Assembly: GCA_019358855.1 (NCBI GenBank)
Contig: JAHHII010000003.1
Span: 372,001 to 436,000 of the forward strand
Length of the DNA stretch: 64,000 nt
Direction: 5' to 3'
Source of the DNA: Timaviella obliquedivisa GSE-PSE-MK23-08B
GTDB lineage: Bacteria > Cyanobacteriota > Cyanobacteriia > Elainellales > Elainellaceae
The notes beneath the pieces are model-generated. The model was not told the origin of the DNA, did not search any database, and worked only from the letters and a program-made list of their open reading frames with translations. A program made the position numbers and the translations under genes. Positions 17,550-27,169 of the stretch are shown here, one piece after another (the stretch's first letter is position 1; each line of letters opens with the position of its first letter).

Positions 17550-17929
17550 ATCCGTTGAATTAAATAGTCAATAAATACAATAATCGTATTGGTCGTTTTT
17601 TCGTCATCGCACAGTTCTCCATGAATACGAGGGGTACGAATGCCTTGGTGGATACCTAACACTATTTGGGCAAAACCTTGCTGTTCGTAAAGATGGGCGA
17701 TCGCCGTTCTCTCATTAATCTTAATCAGCGGATCAATATTCCCAAATGCGCGATGAAAGCAGCTTTCAGGATTGATTAAAATCTGATCTCGTTCAAAGTT
17801 TGCCTTTTCCCGAATGCAATCTTCTAAACAAGTAATCGCTGCCAAAATTGCATCCCGATACCAGCCGCGCTCGTATTTCTCCCGAATCGCCAGATAGAGT
17901 ACCCTCGAAATTTCTCGCTTCAGTTCCAT
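17531..17929 (-). CDS. TIGR02391 (Ymh-like) family protein
   Basis: 132 residues, with ELKREISRVLYLAIREKYER at the N-terminus and the characteristic FRAFG/GxRTPRIHGE-DD motif near the C-terminus, as in the Ymh family. These proteins occur beside phage and defence genes in many bacteria but have no established activity. Its 3' end overlaps the convergent DUF2809 gene by 19 bp. Nothing else mobile is adjacent. Confidence 0.7.
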   Translation of the reverse strand: MELKREISRVLYLAIREKYERGWYRDAILAAITCLEDCIREKANFERDQILINPESCFHRAFGNIDPLIKINERTAIAHLYEQQGFAQIVLGIHQGIRTPRIHGELCDDEKTTNTIIVFIDYLIQRIQAANG

Positions 17930-18222
17930 GTGTCTTACCCCATACTCCTAAACCTTATATGGGGGCGATCGCAGTTGGTTTTGAGCAAGGTTTGGCGCAG
18001 TTCTGGGATTGACACAGGGCAGAAATTGCGTCAAACCTCAAAGTTGGGTGCTCACTGGCATAAGCAAGCAAACTGGCACAGTTCAGAAATTTTGAAACAG
18101 CAACCCGCTCTAGTAACTCAGAAACTCAACATTGAGCGTCACATTAAGCGTAAATATGGCATATTGCTATTCAGGAGTCTTGTAAGCAGTTTGTTCTTTA
18201 AAGTAACCCTTGGAGTTGAGTT

Positions 18223-19383
18223 ATGGATGTCAAAGCCGCCGTTGCTTTTGAAGCTGGCAAGCCTCTAACGATTGAAACCGTTCATCTCGACCTTCCCAAA
18301 GAAGGCGAAGTTTTAGTAGAAATTAAAGCAACGGGGGTGTGCCACACTGACGCTTATACGCTATCAGGGGCTGATCCCGAAGGTTTATTTCCAACCATCT
18401 TGGGGCATGAAGGCGCCGGTGTGGTGGTTGAAGTCGGGGCGGGGGTGAAGTCGCTTAAACCTGGCGATCATGTGATTCCTCTGTACACGCCAGAATGCCG
18501 TAACTGCGACTATTGCCTCAGCGGTAAAACCAACCTTTGTCAGGCAATCCGGACGACGCAGGGGCGCGGGGTGATGCCCGATGGCACCAGTCGCTTTGCC
18601 CTACAGAGCCGATCGCAGAAGGGTAAGCCCAATGGCTCCAGCCCTTTTTCAATTGATAAAACCATGATTCATCACTACATGGGCACGTCTACTTTTGCCC
18701 AATACACGGTGTTACCCGAAATCGCTTTAGCGAAGATTCGGGAAGATGCACCTTTTGAAAAGGTCTGCTACATCGGTTGTGGAGTGACCACAGGCATTGG
18801 GGCAGTGATCAATACGGCAAAAGTTGAACCAGGGGCAAATGTCGTGGTGTTTGGGTTGGGCGGCATTGGATTGAATGTCATTCAGGGCGCTCGCATGGTA
18901 GGCGCAAATATGATTGTCGGCGTAGATCTCAATCCTAAAAAGCGATCGCTGGCTGAGAAACTAGGCATGACGCACTTTGTCAACCCCAGCGAAGTTGAAG
19001 GCGATCTGGTTCCCTACCTGGTAGATTTAACTAAAGGCGGCGCAGATTATAGCTTTGAGTGCATTGGAAACGTTAAATTAATGCGGCAAGCGCTGGAATG
19101 TTGCCACAAAGGTTGGGGCGTTAGCGTCATTATTGGCGTAGCGGGTGCAGGGCAAGAAATTAGCACTCGTCCATTTCAACTGGTTACCGGACGAGTCTGG
19201 AAAGGTTCGGCGTTTGGTGGGGCAAAGGGTAGAACAGATGTGCCCAAGATTGTGGATTGGTATATGGATGGCAAGATCAATATTGAGGATTTAATCACCA
19301 AGGTCATGCCGATCGAGCAAGTCAATGAAGCATTCGACATCATGCACAGAGGCGAAGGCATCCGTACTGTTTTGACTTTTTAA
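18223..19383 (+). CDS. frmA: S-(hydroxymethyl)glutathione dehydrogenase (class III ADH)
   Basis: Oxidises the glutathione-formaldehyde adduct to S-formylglutathione with NAD. This 386-residue zinc medium-chain dehydrogenase shows catalytic zinc ligands in GVCHTDAY and ILGHEGAG, the structural zinc quartet in [15 protein letters not shown], and the Rossmann motif [17 protein letters not shown]. The class III-specific anion-binding region is retained. TTGGAG 7 nt before the ATG is a good ribosome site. It is followed 60 bp later by S-formylglutathione hydrolase, so the pair forms a complete glutathione-dependent formaldehyde detoxification unit. Confidence 0.95.
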   Translation: MDVKAAVAFEAGKPLTIETVHLDLPKEGEVLVEIKATGVCHTDAYTLSGADPEGLFPTILGHEGAGVVVEVGAGVKSLKPGDHVIPLYTPECRNCDYCLSGKTNLCQAIRTTQGRGVMPDGTSRFALQSRSQKGKPNGSSPFSIDKTMIHHYMGTSTFAQYTVLPEIALAKIREDAPFEKVCYIGCGVTTGIGAVINTAKVEPGANVVVFGLGGIGLNVIQGARMVGANMIVGVDLNPKKRSLAEKLGMTHFVNPSEVEGDLVPYLVDLTKGGADYSFECIGNVKLMRQALECCHKGWGVSVIIGVAGAGQEISTRPFQLVTGRVWKGSAFGGAKGRTDVPKIVDWYMDGKINIEDLITKVMPIEQVNEAFDIMHRGEGIRTVLTF

Positions 19384-19443
19384 GAAACTGACTTTCTAAA
19401 AACCTGACGTTTTGAAACCCTGCTGTTTTGAGAAGGAAATTCT

Positions 19444-20286
19444 GTGACTCTTAAACTTAACTCCCAGTATGCTTGCTTTGGCGGAACGGTTCAGTTCTAC
19501 AGCCATTTTTCTGAGGCGTGCAACAGCGAAATGAGGTTTTCGGTATACATTCCACCGCAGGCTCAATCAGAGTCCGTCCCAGTGCTGTATTTTTTGTCGG
19601 GGCTAACCTGCACCGAAGAAAACTTTATGACCAAAGCTGGGGCGCAGCAGTTTGCGGCAAAGTATGGAGTAATGCTGGTTGCACCAGATACTAGTCCTCG
19701 AAACACCGCCACAGCAGGCGAAGAAGAGGATTGGGATTTGGGTACAGGAGCAGGGTTTTATGTCGATGCGACTGAGATGCCCTGGCGATCGCACTACAAG
19801 ATGTACAGCTATGTGGTGCGGGAGTTACCTCAGCTAATTGCCAAAAATTTTTCTGTTAAAAGCGATCGCCAGAGCATTTTTGGTCATTCCATGGGCGGTC
19901 ATGGCGCGTTAGTTTGTGCGTTGCGAAATAGCGATCGCTATCGTTCTGTTTCAGCATTTGCCCCCATTGTTGCCCCGATCCAATGCCCGTGGGGACAAAA
20001 AGCATTGAGTCATTATCTCGGACAAAATTCCGAGCATTGGAAAGCATACGATGCCAGTGAATTAATTCAGACACATTCTTTTCCTTCCCCCATTCTGATC
20101 GATCAAGGAACGGCGGATACTTTTCTAGAAAAGCAACTCATGTCGCAGGTCTTTGAACAAGCTTGCGATCGGGTTGGGCAGGCGCTGAACTTGCGAATGC
20201 AAGAAGGATACGATCACAGTTACTACTTCATTTCCACCTTCATAGAAGATCATATTCAGCATCATGCAGAGAGATTGTGGCAATAA
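19444..20286 (+). CDS. fghA: S-formylglutathione hydrolase
   Basis: Serine esterase of 280 residues that splits S-formylglutathione into formate and glutathione, the step after FrmA. It shows the family start FGGTVQFYSHFS, the oxyanion region YFLSGLTCTEENFMTKAGAQ, the nucleophile in GHSMGGHGALV, an Asp in LIDQGTAD and the His in GYDHSYYF. The start is GTG at 19444 with AGAAGGAA upstream. Same operon as frmA. Confidence 0.95.
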   Translation: MTLKLNSQYACFGGTVQFYSHFSEACNSEMRFSVYIPPQAQSESVPVLYFLSGLTCTEENFMTKAGAQQFAAKYGVMLVAPDTSPRNTATAGEEEDWDLGTGAGFYVDATEMPWRSHYKMYSYVVRELPQLIAKNFSVKSDRQSIFGHSMGGHGALVCALRNSDRYRSVSAFAPIVAPIQCPWGQKALSHYLGQNSEHWKAYDASELIQTHSFPSPILIDQGTADTFLEKQLMSQVFEQACDRVGQALNLRMQEGYDHSYYFISTFIEDHIQHHAERLWQ

Positions 20287-20384
20287 AGAAGACCTGTTGC
20301 CCTACCATACTTTGACTACTTTACCCGTGATTAGCATCGCGCCTCATAAAATGGCATAGTCACGCCTAATCATCCGGTCTAGCC

Positions 20385-20417
20385 GGCAAACCTCTGAAGA
20401 AGTAGATGGCGTTTGCC
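20385..20417 (+). promoter_or_regulatory. Leader hairpin before the surface-protein pseudogene
   Basis: GGCAAAC at 20385-20391 pairs with GTTTGCC at 20411-20417 around a 19 nt loop. It ends 26 nt before the likely ATG at 20444, which has AAGGAA in front. It may be a 5'-UTR structure; I do not recognise a known riboswitch. Confidence 0.35.
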
Positions 20418-20443
20418 AGTTGTTGACCGAAGAAGGAATTCTG

Positions 20444-21803
20444 ATGCCGAACTTGATTACTGTGACGAGTGCTGCGGATAGCGGGGCTGGATCGCTTCGC
20501 GGGGCGATCGCCAATGACGGCTCTGGTGAAATGGTGATCAAAGATAGTCAATTTACCCGCAACCAAGGCTTTAACGGCGGTGCAATTTACAGCCTGTTAA
20601 GTCCGCTGACGGTAGAAAACTGTATATTCCGCGATAATGAGGCGATCGGGGAAGGCGGCAGTGCAATTTTTACCGATGGCGGCAATCCAGTAGGCCCTGG
20701 TGGCACAGTTGGCGGTACAATCGCAGTGCGGGGCAGTTGGTTTGAAGGAAATAAAGCAATGGGCGAAGGCGGCGCATTGTTTTTGTACGGATATCAGCCC
20801 GATAAAATTATTCTTGAAAATAGTACTGTCATTAATAATTCTGTCGCTAAAGGTACCCAAGGATTTGGCAATGGTGTGGCGCGTGGAGGTGGATTGCGAT
20901 CGAACTCTGATTTGACCATTCGCAACGTTACTTTTGCCAACAATACATCAGCAGGACAAGGCGGCGGCATTTGGATTGATGGAGATTCGCCGACCAACAT
21001 TCTTGACAGCACGTTTTCGGGCAATCGCGTGACGGATGACATCGGCGGGGCAATGGTACTGAATACCAGTATTAACGCTCCCGTTAATATCACTAATACC
21101 ACAATTGTTCATAACTGGGCGAACCAAGCGAGCGGTGCAATTTGGATGAATAATGAGAATCAGCCTGTCACACTGACTCACTCGATCGTTGCATTTAATA
21201 CTGCATCTGTTGTTAACTATGAGCAACAGGTCGGGTATCAACCGAGAGATGGCGGCGGTAACATCGAATATCCTGCCCCTAACTATACAGGGCGACGGGT
21301 TGCTGCTAATAGCCAAATTGTTGATCAAAGTTAGGCGCTTTGCAAGAGGTGAACGGGGCATTAATTCATCCGTTCTTGGTGGCTGCCCCAGTGATTGACA
21401 TGTCAATCACAAGTCCTGGATCAGACAGAATTAACATCAATCAGCCGCTTAATATACCTAAAAGTAATCAAACCAACGCGATCGCGCTTGAACCATTCTC
21501 TAACACGTCCTATTCATCACAGGCACGACAGTCTAAGTTTATAAAGATGAATGGTGCGGCAATTTGACCTCTGCTGCTAAAGCCGCGTATGCCGATAAGG
21601 ATCAAAAAAAGCTAGGAAAGCAGGCGATCGCCCCTAACGAAGCCGTCTTTTTTAAGTGGGGAAGTCGCACCTATTTATCAGTTAATGACAGCGGCAAAGG
21701 CTTTTCGGCAGGACGCGATCTAGTGATAGATATGACAGGGATTGAGATGGCAAGACAGCAAATGAAAGCAGGGAGCTTGTCAGTGAACCGTTATTTTGTA
21801 TGA
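20444..21803 (+). pseudogene. Broken beta-helix surface protein with bluetail C-terminus
   Basis: Three consecutive open frames are pieces of one large surface protein. The first (20444-21334) starts PNLITVTSAADSGAGSLRGA, the N-terminus of polymorphic right-handed beta-helix proteins. It then jumps directly to late repeats such as FEGNKAMGEGGALFLYG and TFSGNRVTDDIGGAM, so at least 100 residues normally between them seem deleted. At 21331 the frame shifts by one base, after which LGALQEVNG and HPFLVAAPVID continue the family sequence to 21567. A second shift leads to AAKAAYADKDQ and the bluetail ending SLSVNRYFV (to 21803). The product would probably have been secreted. Three separate genes are unlikely because the pieces join colinearly. 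Confidence 0.7.
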
Positions 21804-21811
21804 TTTGAGTT

Positions 21812-22999
21812 ATGACGCTCCTTTTCTTAACTAGCCTGCTCGCCTTCTATCTCGCTTGGAACCTGGGAGCCAATGACGTTGCAAATTCCATGGGGACAGC
21901 GGTTGGATCTAAAGCCTTAACGTTGAGGCAGGCATTGGCGATCGCCGGAATTTTAGAATTTGCTGGAGCGCTTTTACTGGGGCAAGAAGTTTCTGCAACC
22001 TTAGCCACACAAATCATTAATCCCGCTCATTTTACGCCCAGTCCGCAAGAGTTTATTGCTGGGATGATTGCAGTCGTGATTGCCTGCGGAGTCTGGCTAA
22101 ACATTGCCACGCTGTTTGGCTTGCCCGTCTCGTCCTCCCATGCCGTAGTGGGGGCGATCGCCGGGTTTGCTTGGGTTGCTAGTAGCCTTGATGGCGTAGC
22201 TTGGCAGGCGATCGGGCTGATTTCTTTAACTTGGGTGATCACGCCCGTAGTGAGTGGCGCGATCGCCGCTGCTCTTTATAGTTGGGTCAAATATTGGATT
22301 CTCGATCAGCCCGATCCTCTCATGCACCTCCTAGAGTGGATACCCTGGTTAAGTGCCTGTGTGGTAGGTACTTTTGGCTGCTTAGTGTTTCCAACCTTAG
22401 TCGAAAAAGTAGAGTGGGGCAATCATATTTTGCCCATTGAGCAAATCGCTGTCGGTGGAACTTTGAGCGTTGGACTAGCAATTGTAGTTTGGAGGACAGC
22501 ATTAACTCAGGTCGAATCATCGCTCATTCCATTCCAAATCTTTAGTGCTGGCTTGGTTGCTTTTGCCCATGGTGCAAATGATGTGGGCAATGCAATTGCC
22601 CCTCTGTCGGCGATCGTCTATGCCAGTACAACAGGCTCTATTCCCAATCAAAGCTTTGCAACGCCGCTGTGGGTGCTGATCATTGGTGGCGTGGGCATTG
22701 TAGGAGGCTTAGCAACGTGGGGCAAAAAGGTAATTGCAACAGTAGGAGAAGGGATTATTCCACTTCAGCCCAGCGTAGGCTTTTGTGCGCAGTGGGGAAC
22801 TGCCGTGACGGTTTTGGTGGCTTCTCAACTTGGGTTTCCGGTTTCAACTTCCCATGCAATTGTGGGCAGCGTGGTGGGAATTGGGTTGGTGCAAGGGAAT
22901 GTCCAATTTAAGCCACTGCGAGGGATCGGCTTGGCATGGGTCGTGACAATTCCGATCGCCGCTAGCTTAAGCGCACTCATCTTTGAGATCATTCGTTAG
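21812..22999 (+). CDS. pit: Inorganic phosphate permease, Pit family
   Basis: Low-affinity metal-phosphate:H+ symporter in the plasma membrane, 395 residues with about ten hydrophobic helices. The family's two duplicated signatures are present: AWNLGANDVANSMGTAVGSK at the N-terminus and FAHGANDVGNAIAPLSAI in the second half. Each half also has a P-V-S-S/T-S-H-A motif (GLPVSSSHAVVGAI and GFPVSTSHAIVGSV). It starts 8 bp after the pseudogene's stop and ends before a hairpin shared with the convergent DUF4870 gene. Confidence 0.93.
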   Translation: MTLLFLTSLLAFYLAWNLGANDVANSMGTAVGSKALTLRQALAIAGILEFAGALLLGQEVSATLATQIINPAHFTPSPQEFIAGMIAVVIACGVWLNIATLFGLPVSSSHAVVGAIAGFAWVASSLDGVAWQAIGLISLTWVITPVVSGAIAAALYSWVKYWILDQPDPLMHLLEWIPWLSACVVGTFGCLVFPTLVEKVEWGNHILPIEQIAVGGTLSVGLAIVVWRTALTQVESSLIPFQIFSAGLVAFAHGANDVGNAIAPLSAIVYASTTGSIPNQSFATPLWVLIIGGVGIVGGLATWGKKVIATVGEGIIPLQPSVGFCAQWGTAVTVLVASQLGFPVSTSHAIVGSVVGIGLVQGNVQFKPLRGIGLAWVVTIPIAASLSALIFEIIR

Positions 23000-23014
23000 G
23001 CTAGAACTTAAAAC

Positions 23015-23049
23015 GACCTGGCTTAACATCTTCGACATTGAACCAGGTC
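23015..23049. terminator. Bidirectional hairpin between pit and DUF4870 genes
   Basis: GACCTGG (23015-23021) pairs with CCAGGTC (23043-23049), and the stem extends four further pairs after one mismatch. It lies between two convergent genes and is followed by ATCTTTG on the plus strand. Confidence 0.5.
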
Positions 23050-23080
23050 ATCTTTGTAGAATTAAGCGAAATTTTTTGCC

Positions 23081-23452
23081 TTACACCAAACGAAAAATAA
23101 AAGGATAGCGGAAAGGTTGGTTAGAATCGCCCAAGCAGTGCGCGATCGCCCAAATCGTCAGACCCCAGTGCAGCAAGAATCCTAAAACAAGTAAAGGCCA
23201 TAGCACCAAGCCCAATAGACCGAAGCTGATAAACGATAGCACGCCATAAATGCTGCCCAGAATTGCCCCCCAGAACCACACGTTAAAGTGGAAGTTAATG
23301 GCTTCCTTGGCGTTGGCTTTAACGACCGAATCCTCGGAAAGAACAGAGATTGCTATCGGGATAGCAATGCCAACCAGTGAAAGGCTAATAAAAATCGATC
23401 CATGGCTCAGAATCGATAGCAGCTTACGTTTTCCAGCATCCGAGCTTTGCAT
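23081..23452 (-). CDS. DUF4870 membrane protein
   Basis: A 123-residue membrane protein with three to four hydrophobic segments, starting MQSSDAGKRKLLSILSHGSI. It carries the DUF4870 core AKEAINFHFNVWFWGAI and ends with an aromatic/Pro-rich tail. The family is also described as Tic20-like in some annotations; no activity is known. Downstream of the 387-residue envelope protein on the same strand, with 188 bp between them. Confidence 0.8.
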   Translation of the reverse strand: MQSSDAGKRKLLSILSHGSIFISLSLVGIAIPIAISVLSEDSVVKANAKEAINFHFNVWFWGAILGSIYGVLSFISFGLLGLVLWPLLVLGFLLHWGLTIWAIAHCLGDSNQPFRYPFIFRLV

Positions 23453-23640
23453 GTAATATTTCTCCTGAATCTTATCAAGTGTCTTAGGTGATCTTTGTAA
23501 TAGATTTATCCTATCGCCTTACTTTACTTTTGCAGAAGATAAGTTTACCGAACGCAATTTTCGGTCATTACAACTATCGACACTGAACTATCGGCACTGA
23601 AATTTGAAGAGAAACAAATCAGATGGGAAACGCTTACCTT

Positions 23641-24774
23641 CTAACCTACCATCTGATCCCAAGCTCGAACAATGCCCAATAAAGCAGAAGGAAGTTGGGC
23701 TTCAACTGTACTCTCATATTGAGTCATTCCATCCTTGCTCATCAGCGTTATTGTAATACTCTCGGCATTTCTTCCCACGTAATTTAACCCATTAAAGTCG
23801 CTAAACTGCTGTTGCTTTAAAAGCTGCTGAAATGCCTCAACCTGCTGAAGCGAAATTTGATGAGACTGAAATTGAGATAGAGAAGCTCCAGGCTTAAGAA
23901 GCGATCGCCAAATCTGACCATCTTCTCGCAAGATTGTTTCATACGTTTGACGAGTAAAGCCGCCGCTAGCAACTGCCCGAAACACGACAGAGGCTCCTAA
24001 TTTAGCGGGATTTCTATAGGTAGGCAGGAACGTGGGAACAAGCGAAGTTTGTTGACTAACGGCTTCATCCAAATAAATTTCTGAGCCGCTATCATTCGCG
24101 TGGTAAACCCAGAAACTAGGCGCTGGAGCAAGGCTACCCACTCCAGAACTGCTGATCTGAGGATTATCCGTTCTATTGTCAACGACAATAACGCGCCACC
24201 CTGGTAAATCAGAGCAGGCGATCGCCAGAGATGGACAAGTCTGCCAATACTGCTGAGATTGGGCAATGTTAAGTTGGCTGGCAGGAATGCCCAATTGCTC
24301 TGCCGACGTTGCAAGAATGCGATCGCCCACTTGCGGTGGCAAACTCACTACCCCAACTTCGCTTTCTAACCGAATATTTTGACCTGCTCGATCTGCCCGA
24401 TAAAACCAATTTCGGTGCCCGTTGGTAACTTCTACTCGCCATCCTTCTATTGGAAGTTGAATGCACAATTCTCCAGGCGCTTTGAGACCCAAACAATCGT
24501 CTTCCCAAGTTTCAATCGTGGAGCTAGCAATACTCAACTGCTGCCTAGGCAGATTTAGTCGCCGAGCCAAGTCGCGTCGAATCGGATTAGCAATTTGCCG
24601 TGGGAACTGTTCTGCTTGAGGCGAAGTCAGAAAGGGCAATGGGTTGGCAGCATGGATAAGGGTGCCACTCCCGTAAAACAACAATATTCCCCAGACTATA
24701 TAGATCAAAAATTTGGGGAGAAACCGACGCAGATTAGCGCGGGCGATGGGGCGAAACATAATGCTAATAATCAT
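23641..24774 (-). CDS. Membrane-anchored or secreted hypothetical protein with duplicated W-C-x-C domain
   Basis: I do not recognise a named family beyond cyanobacterial hypothetical proteins. A hydrophobic segment (FLIYIVWGILLFYGSGTLIHA) at the N-terminus indicates export or anchoring. Two tandem units follow, each with a Trp-Asp/Thr-x-Cys-x-Leu motif, a second Cys and a Gly-Trp-Arg-Val closing strand (WEDDCLGLK...ELCIQLPIEGWRVEV, and WQTCPSLAIACSDLPGWRVIV), each followed by W-F/V-Y-R/H. The C-terminal 120 residues form a separate domain. I chose the ATG at 24774; a GTG at 24804 and an ATG at 24759 are alternatives. Confidence 0.6.
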   Translation of the reverse strand: MIISIMFRPIARANLRRFLPKFLIYIVWGILLFYGSGTLIHAANPLPFLTSPQAEQFPRQIANPIRRDLARRLNLPRQQLSIASSTIETWEDDCLGLKAPGELCIQLPIEGWRVEVTNGHRNWFYRADRAGQNIRLESEVGVVSLPPQVGDRILATSAEQLGIPASQLNIAQSQQYWQTCPSLAIACSDLPGWRVIVVDNRTDNPQISSSGVGSLAPAPSFWVYHANDSGSEIYLDEAVSQQTSLVPTFLPTYRNPAKLGASVVFRAVASGGFTRQTYETILREDGQIWRSLLKPGASLSQFQSHQISLQQVEAFQQLLKQQQFSDFNGLNYVGRNAESITITLMSKDGMTQYESTVEAQLPSALLGIVRAWDQMVG

Positions 24775-25199
24775 AGGATATTGATGTTGCACTACCTGAC
24801 TCACGACTCAAAATCTACGATTAGAGTGCCCTGCAATTCTAACCATTCTTCTTACACTCCATCTAGAATTGCATCCGGATTGGCTGCAACTTGCCTCCCA
24901 AAGCCAGAAGTGACACATCGTTACTTTAGCTGAAAGCCTTGTTAATCAACGAGTTTAGAGGGCGATCGCTTACCTCATGCTCCGGATAAGGTGTGCCAGA
25001 AAAAACAGTGGAGTTTTGTCTTTAGAATCGGGCACTTAGTTTGAGTATCTTGCGTCATAGGTGGATAAGCATAAGGGTTGTCTACCAGCCGAAAGGGAGC
25101 ATCTAGTGATTAGGTTCTTTTAGAAGTCTTGACCAAAAGAACCCAAGCATTCCTAAGGCATCAACTAGGAAATATATAACTACAGGGATAGGGAAGACA
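24775..25199. other. Divergent intergenic region with an inverted repeat
   Basis: About 425 bp between divergent genes. It holds a perfect 9 bp inverted repeat, GGTTCTTTT at 25113-25121 and AAAAGAACC at 25135-25143 (13 nt loop), 57 bp before the next start codon. AGGGATAGGG supplies a weak ribosome site for that gene. No gene is seen. Confidence 0.45.
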
Positions 25200-27089
25200 A
25201 TGATATCAAGAAATAGTGGAACCAGCCTTAAGCAGGCGACAACCTTGAATGTGAACGCTCAAAATACTGCTTATCAGAACGCGATCGGTGATGCTGATGC
25301 AGGTAAATATTACCGTTTTCAGTTAAATCAAAAAAGTAGCCTTGAATCAAATACCAAAGGCACTAAAGCTTCGACCCAAAACCAATCTACGATCGCCGCC
25401 AAAACCAAAGTCGCCACCTTCAATTCTTGGAATGCTACTGCCAATTCTGCATTATCGACTAAAGATCTTTATGTGCGATCGGCAAAAGCTAAAACTGCAT
25501 CTACCAATAACCCTGGCAAATGGAATGCAAGCTTCCTCAACCGCACTTCCAGCGACGTTGCCGACTATAATTCATACGATTTTAGCCGTCCTGCTGCCAC
25601 CCTTGATCTAGGATCTGGCGGCAGCAAAGGCAAAACAGCAGCTCAACTGAAAATTAGTTTTGGCAACGGTCGTCCGACTAGCAATGTTCAAAGCAATAAT
25701 TTTGCTATGCAGGCTTGGACAAGCGTGAAGCTACAAGAAGGCAAGTTTTATAAGGTTTCAAGTAAGTCAGACGATGGGACTCGCTTCTTCTTCAAAGATC
25801 AGCAAACAGGACAAGTATTAACTACATTGAGTGGCGATTGGCGCACTCGTAGTACTAGAGCCCCTGAATGGAATAAGGTGCTAAGCGTGCCCAAAGGCGG
25901 TAAGTACGACTTTTATGTACAGTACTACGACAAGAGCGGGCGATCGAGCATCAATGTAAAGTTGGAAGAAGTGGAACAAACAGGGCGGGTGAAAACTTCA
26001 ACCGGACTCAATGTTCGCCAACAGCCTTCAACAACAGGCAACACTCCCTTCCGGTTACTAAAACAAAACGACACGTTCAAGATTAGTAAGCAAGTCAAAT
26101 CTAACGATGCCAGCAATCCTGCGTGGTATGAGATTAAAACTAAGGACGGCAAGCGGGGCTTTGTTTCGGCGGGGTCTGGGTTGTCTGAACTGGTAGGTGG
26201 CTCTAATGTTGTAACGCTAGGCACGAGTGAGGGCGGGGGTGGCATCATTTCCAAACCGCCCATAACTCCAACGACCCCAACTATCCCCACAACTCCTGGT
26301 AACACAGGAGGATTTGGATCAAGCAGTGGTTCTATTCCTTCTAAAGGGCTTGTTAAAGGTAGCTCGATCGGCTTGCGATCGGGAGCGGGAACGAGTGCAG
26401 CAATTCTAAGTGATTTGTCTAAGAACGCTTCCTTGAACATTGTTGGCAAAGTTGCTGGAGATAGGTATTACGTCAATGATGTCCCTTATGACCAGTGGTA
26501 TCAGGTCAAAGCCAGCAATGGTCAAACGGGATACGTTGCGGCTTACTACGTTGACGGCGGCGATAATGGCGGCAAGTATTCCTCTTCTCTTAATCCTAAG
26601 AGCACCTACTATGGGGAGCACCTTAAGGCAGCACAGCCTTATAAAGCGGCGGTAACTGCGGCAGCATCTCCCTACAAGTGGCTGAAACCCTCAATTTTGG
26701 CGGCGATCGGTTCCCGTGAATCGGGTTGGGGCTTGTTCCTCGACTCCCAGGATAAGGGAGATAGCGGGTATGGTCATGGGATCATGCAAATTGACAGCGA
26801 TTCTCATGCAGAATTTATCCGAACCAAAGACTGGCGTAATCCGGGCGTTAACATCCAGTACGCCGTTGATAATGTGTTGGCTGAGTACTATAGCTATTTA
26901 TCTCGGAACACCAGTCTTACGGGCTTTGACTTGCTGAGGGGCGCGATCGCCTCCTACAATGCAGGCCCTAGCAACGTTGTTGCCGCTCTTAGGGCTGGGC
27001 TGGATGTGGATGGCTATACCACAGGCAAAGATTATTCTTGGGATGTTATCCAACGCGCAGGTTGGTTCCAAGACAATGGTTGGGCTTAA
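25200..27089 (+). CDS. Large surface protein: two SH3 domains plus goose-lysozyme-like muramidase
   Basis: 629 residues in modules. Residues 1-130 are Ser/Thr/Lys-rich and start like cyanobacterial PPC-type proteins (ADAGKYYRFQLNQ). Residues 160-255 form a PA14-like sandwich (YKVSSKSDDGTRFFF, KYDFYVQYYD). An SH3b domain at about 265-330 starts VKTSTGLNVRQQP, a Gly/Pro/Thr linker follows, and a second SH3b lies at about 385-450 (LVKGSSIGLRSGAGTS). The C-terminal 160 residues resemble goose-type lysozyme/SLT: ILAAIGSRESGWGLF with a candidate catalytic Glu, GYGHGIMQID, and a late AIASYNAGPSNV. I infer a peptidoglycan-cleaving protein acting outside the cell, although no classical signal peptide is seen. 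Confidence 0.8.
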   Translation: MISRNSGTSLKQATTLNVNAQNTAYQNAIGDADAGKYYRFQLNQKSSLESNTKGTKASTQNQSTIAAKTKVATFNSWNATANSALSTKDLYVRSAKAKTASTNNPGKWNASFLNRTSSDVADYNSYDFSRPAATLDLGSGGSKGKTAAQLKISFGNGRPTSNVQSNNFAMQAWTSVKLQEGKFYKVSSKSDDGTRFFFKDQQTGQVLTTLSGDWRTRSTRAPEWNKVLSVPKGGKYDFYVQYYDKSGRSSINVKLEEVEQTGRVKTSTGLNVRQQPSTTGNTPFRLLKQNDTFKISKQVKSNDASNPAWYEIKTKDGKRGFVSAGSGLSELVGGSNVVTLGTSEGGGGIISKPPITPTTPTIPTTPGNTGGFGSSSGSIPSKGLVKGSSIGLRSGAGTSAAILSDLSKNASLNIVGKVAGDRYYVNDVPYDQWYQVKASNGQTGYVAAYYVDGGDNGGKYSSSLNPKSTYYGEHLKAAQPYKAAVTAAASPYKWLKPSILAAIGSRESGWGLFLDSQDKGDSGYGHGIMQIDSDSHAEFIRTKDWRNPGVNIQYAVDNVLAEYYSYLSRNTSLTGFDLLRGAIASYNAGPSNVVAALRAGLDVDGYTTGKDYSWDVIQRAGWFQDNGWA

Positions 27090-27119
27090 CACCTGCTTAG
27101 AATAATCACTCAAGATTTA

Positions 27120-27169
27120 CTTGAATAGAAAACGTTGCCGTTTTACAACGGCAACGTTTTCTATTCAAG
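27120..27169. terminator. Perfect 23 bp hairpin with 4 nt loop
   Basis: Positions 27120-27142 are the exact reverse complement of 27147-27169, with TTAC as loop, 31 bp after the lysozyme-like gene's stop. The stem is unusually long and perfect and lacks a following T-run. It probably ends that transcript, but could be a remnant of a palindromic repeat element. Confidence 0.6.
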
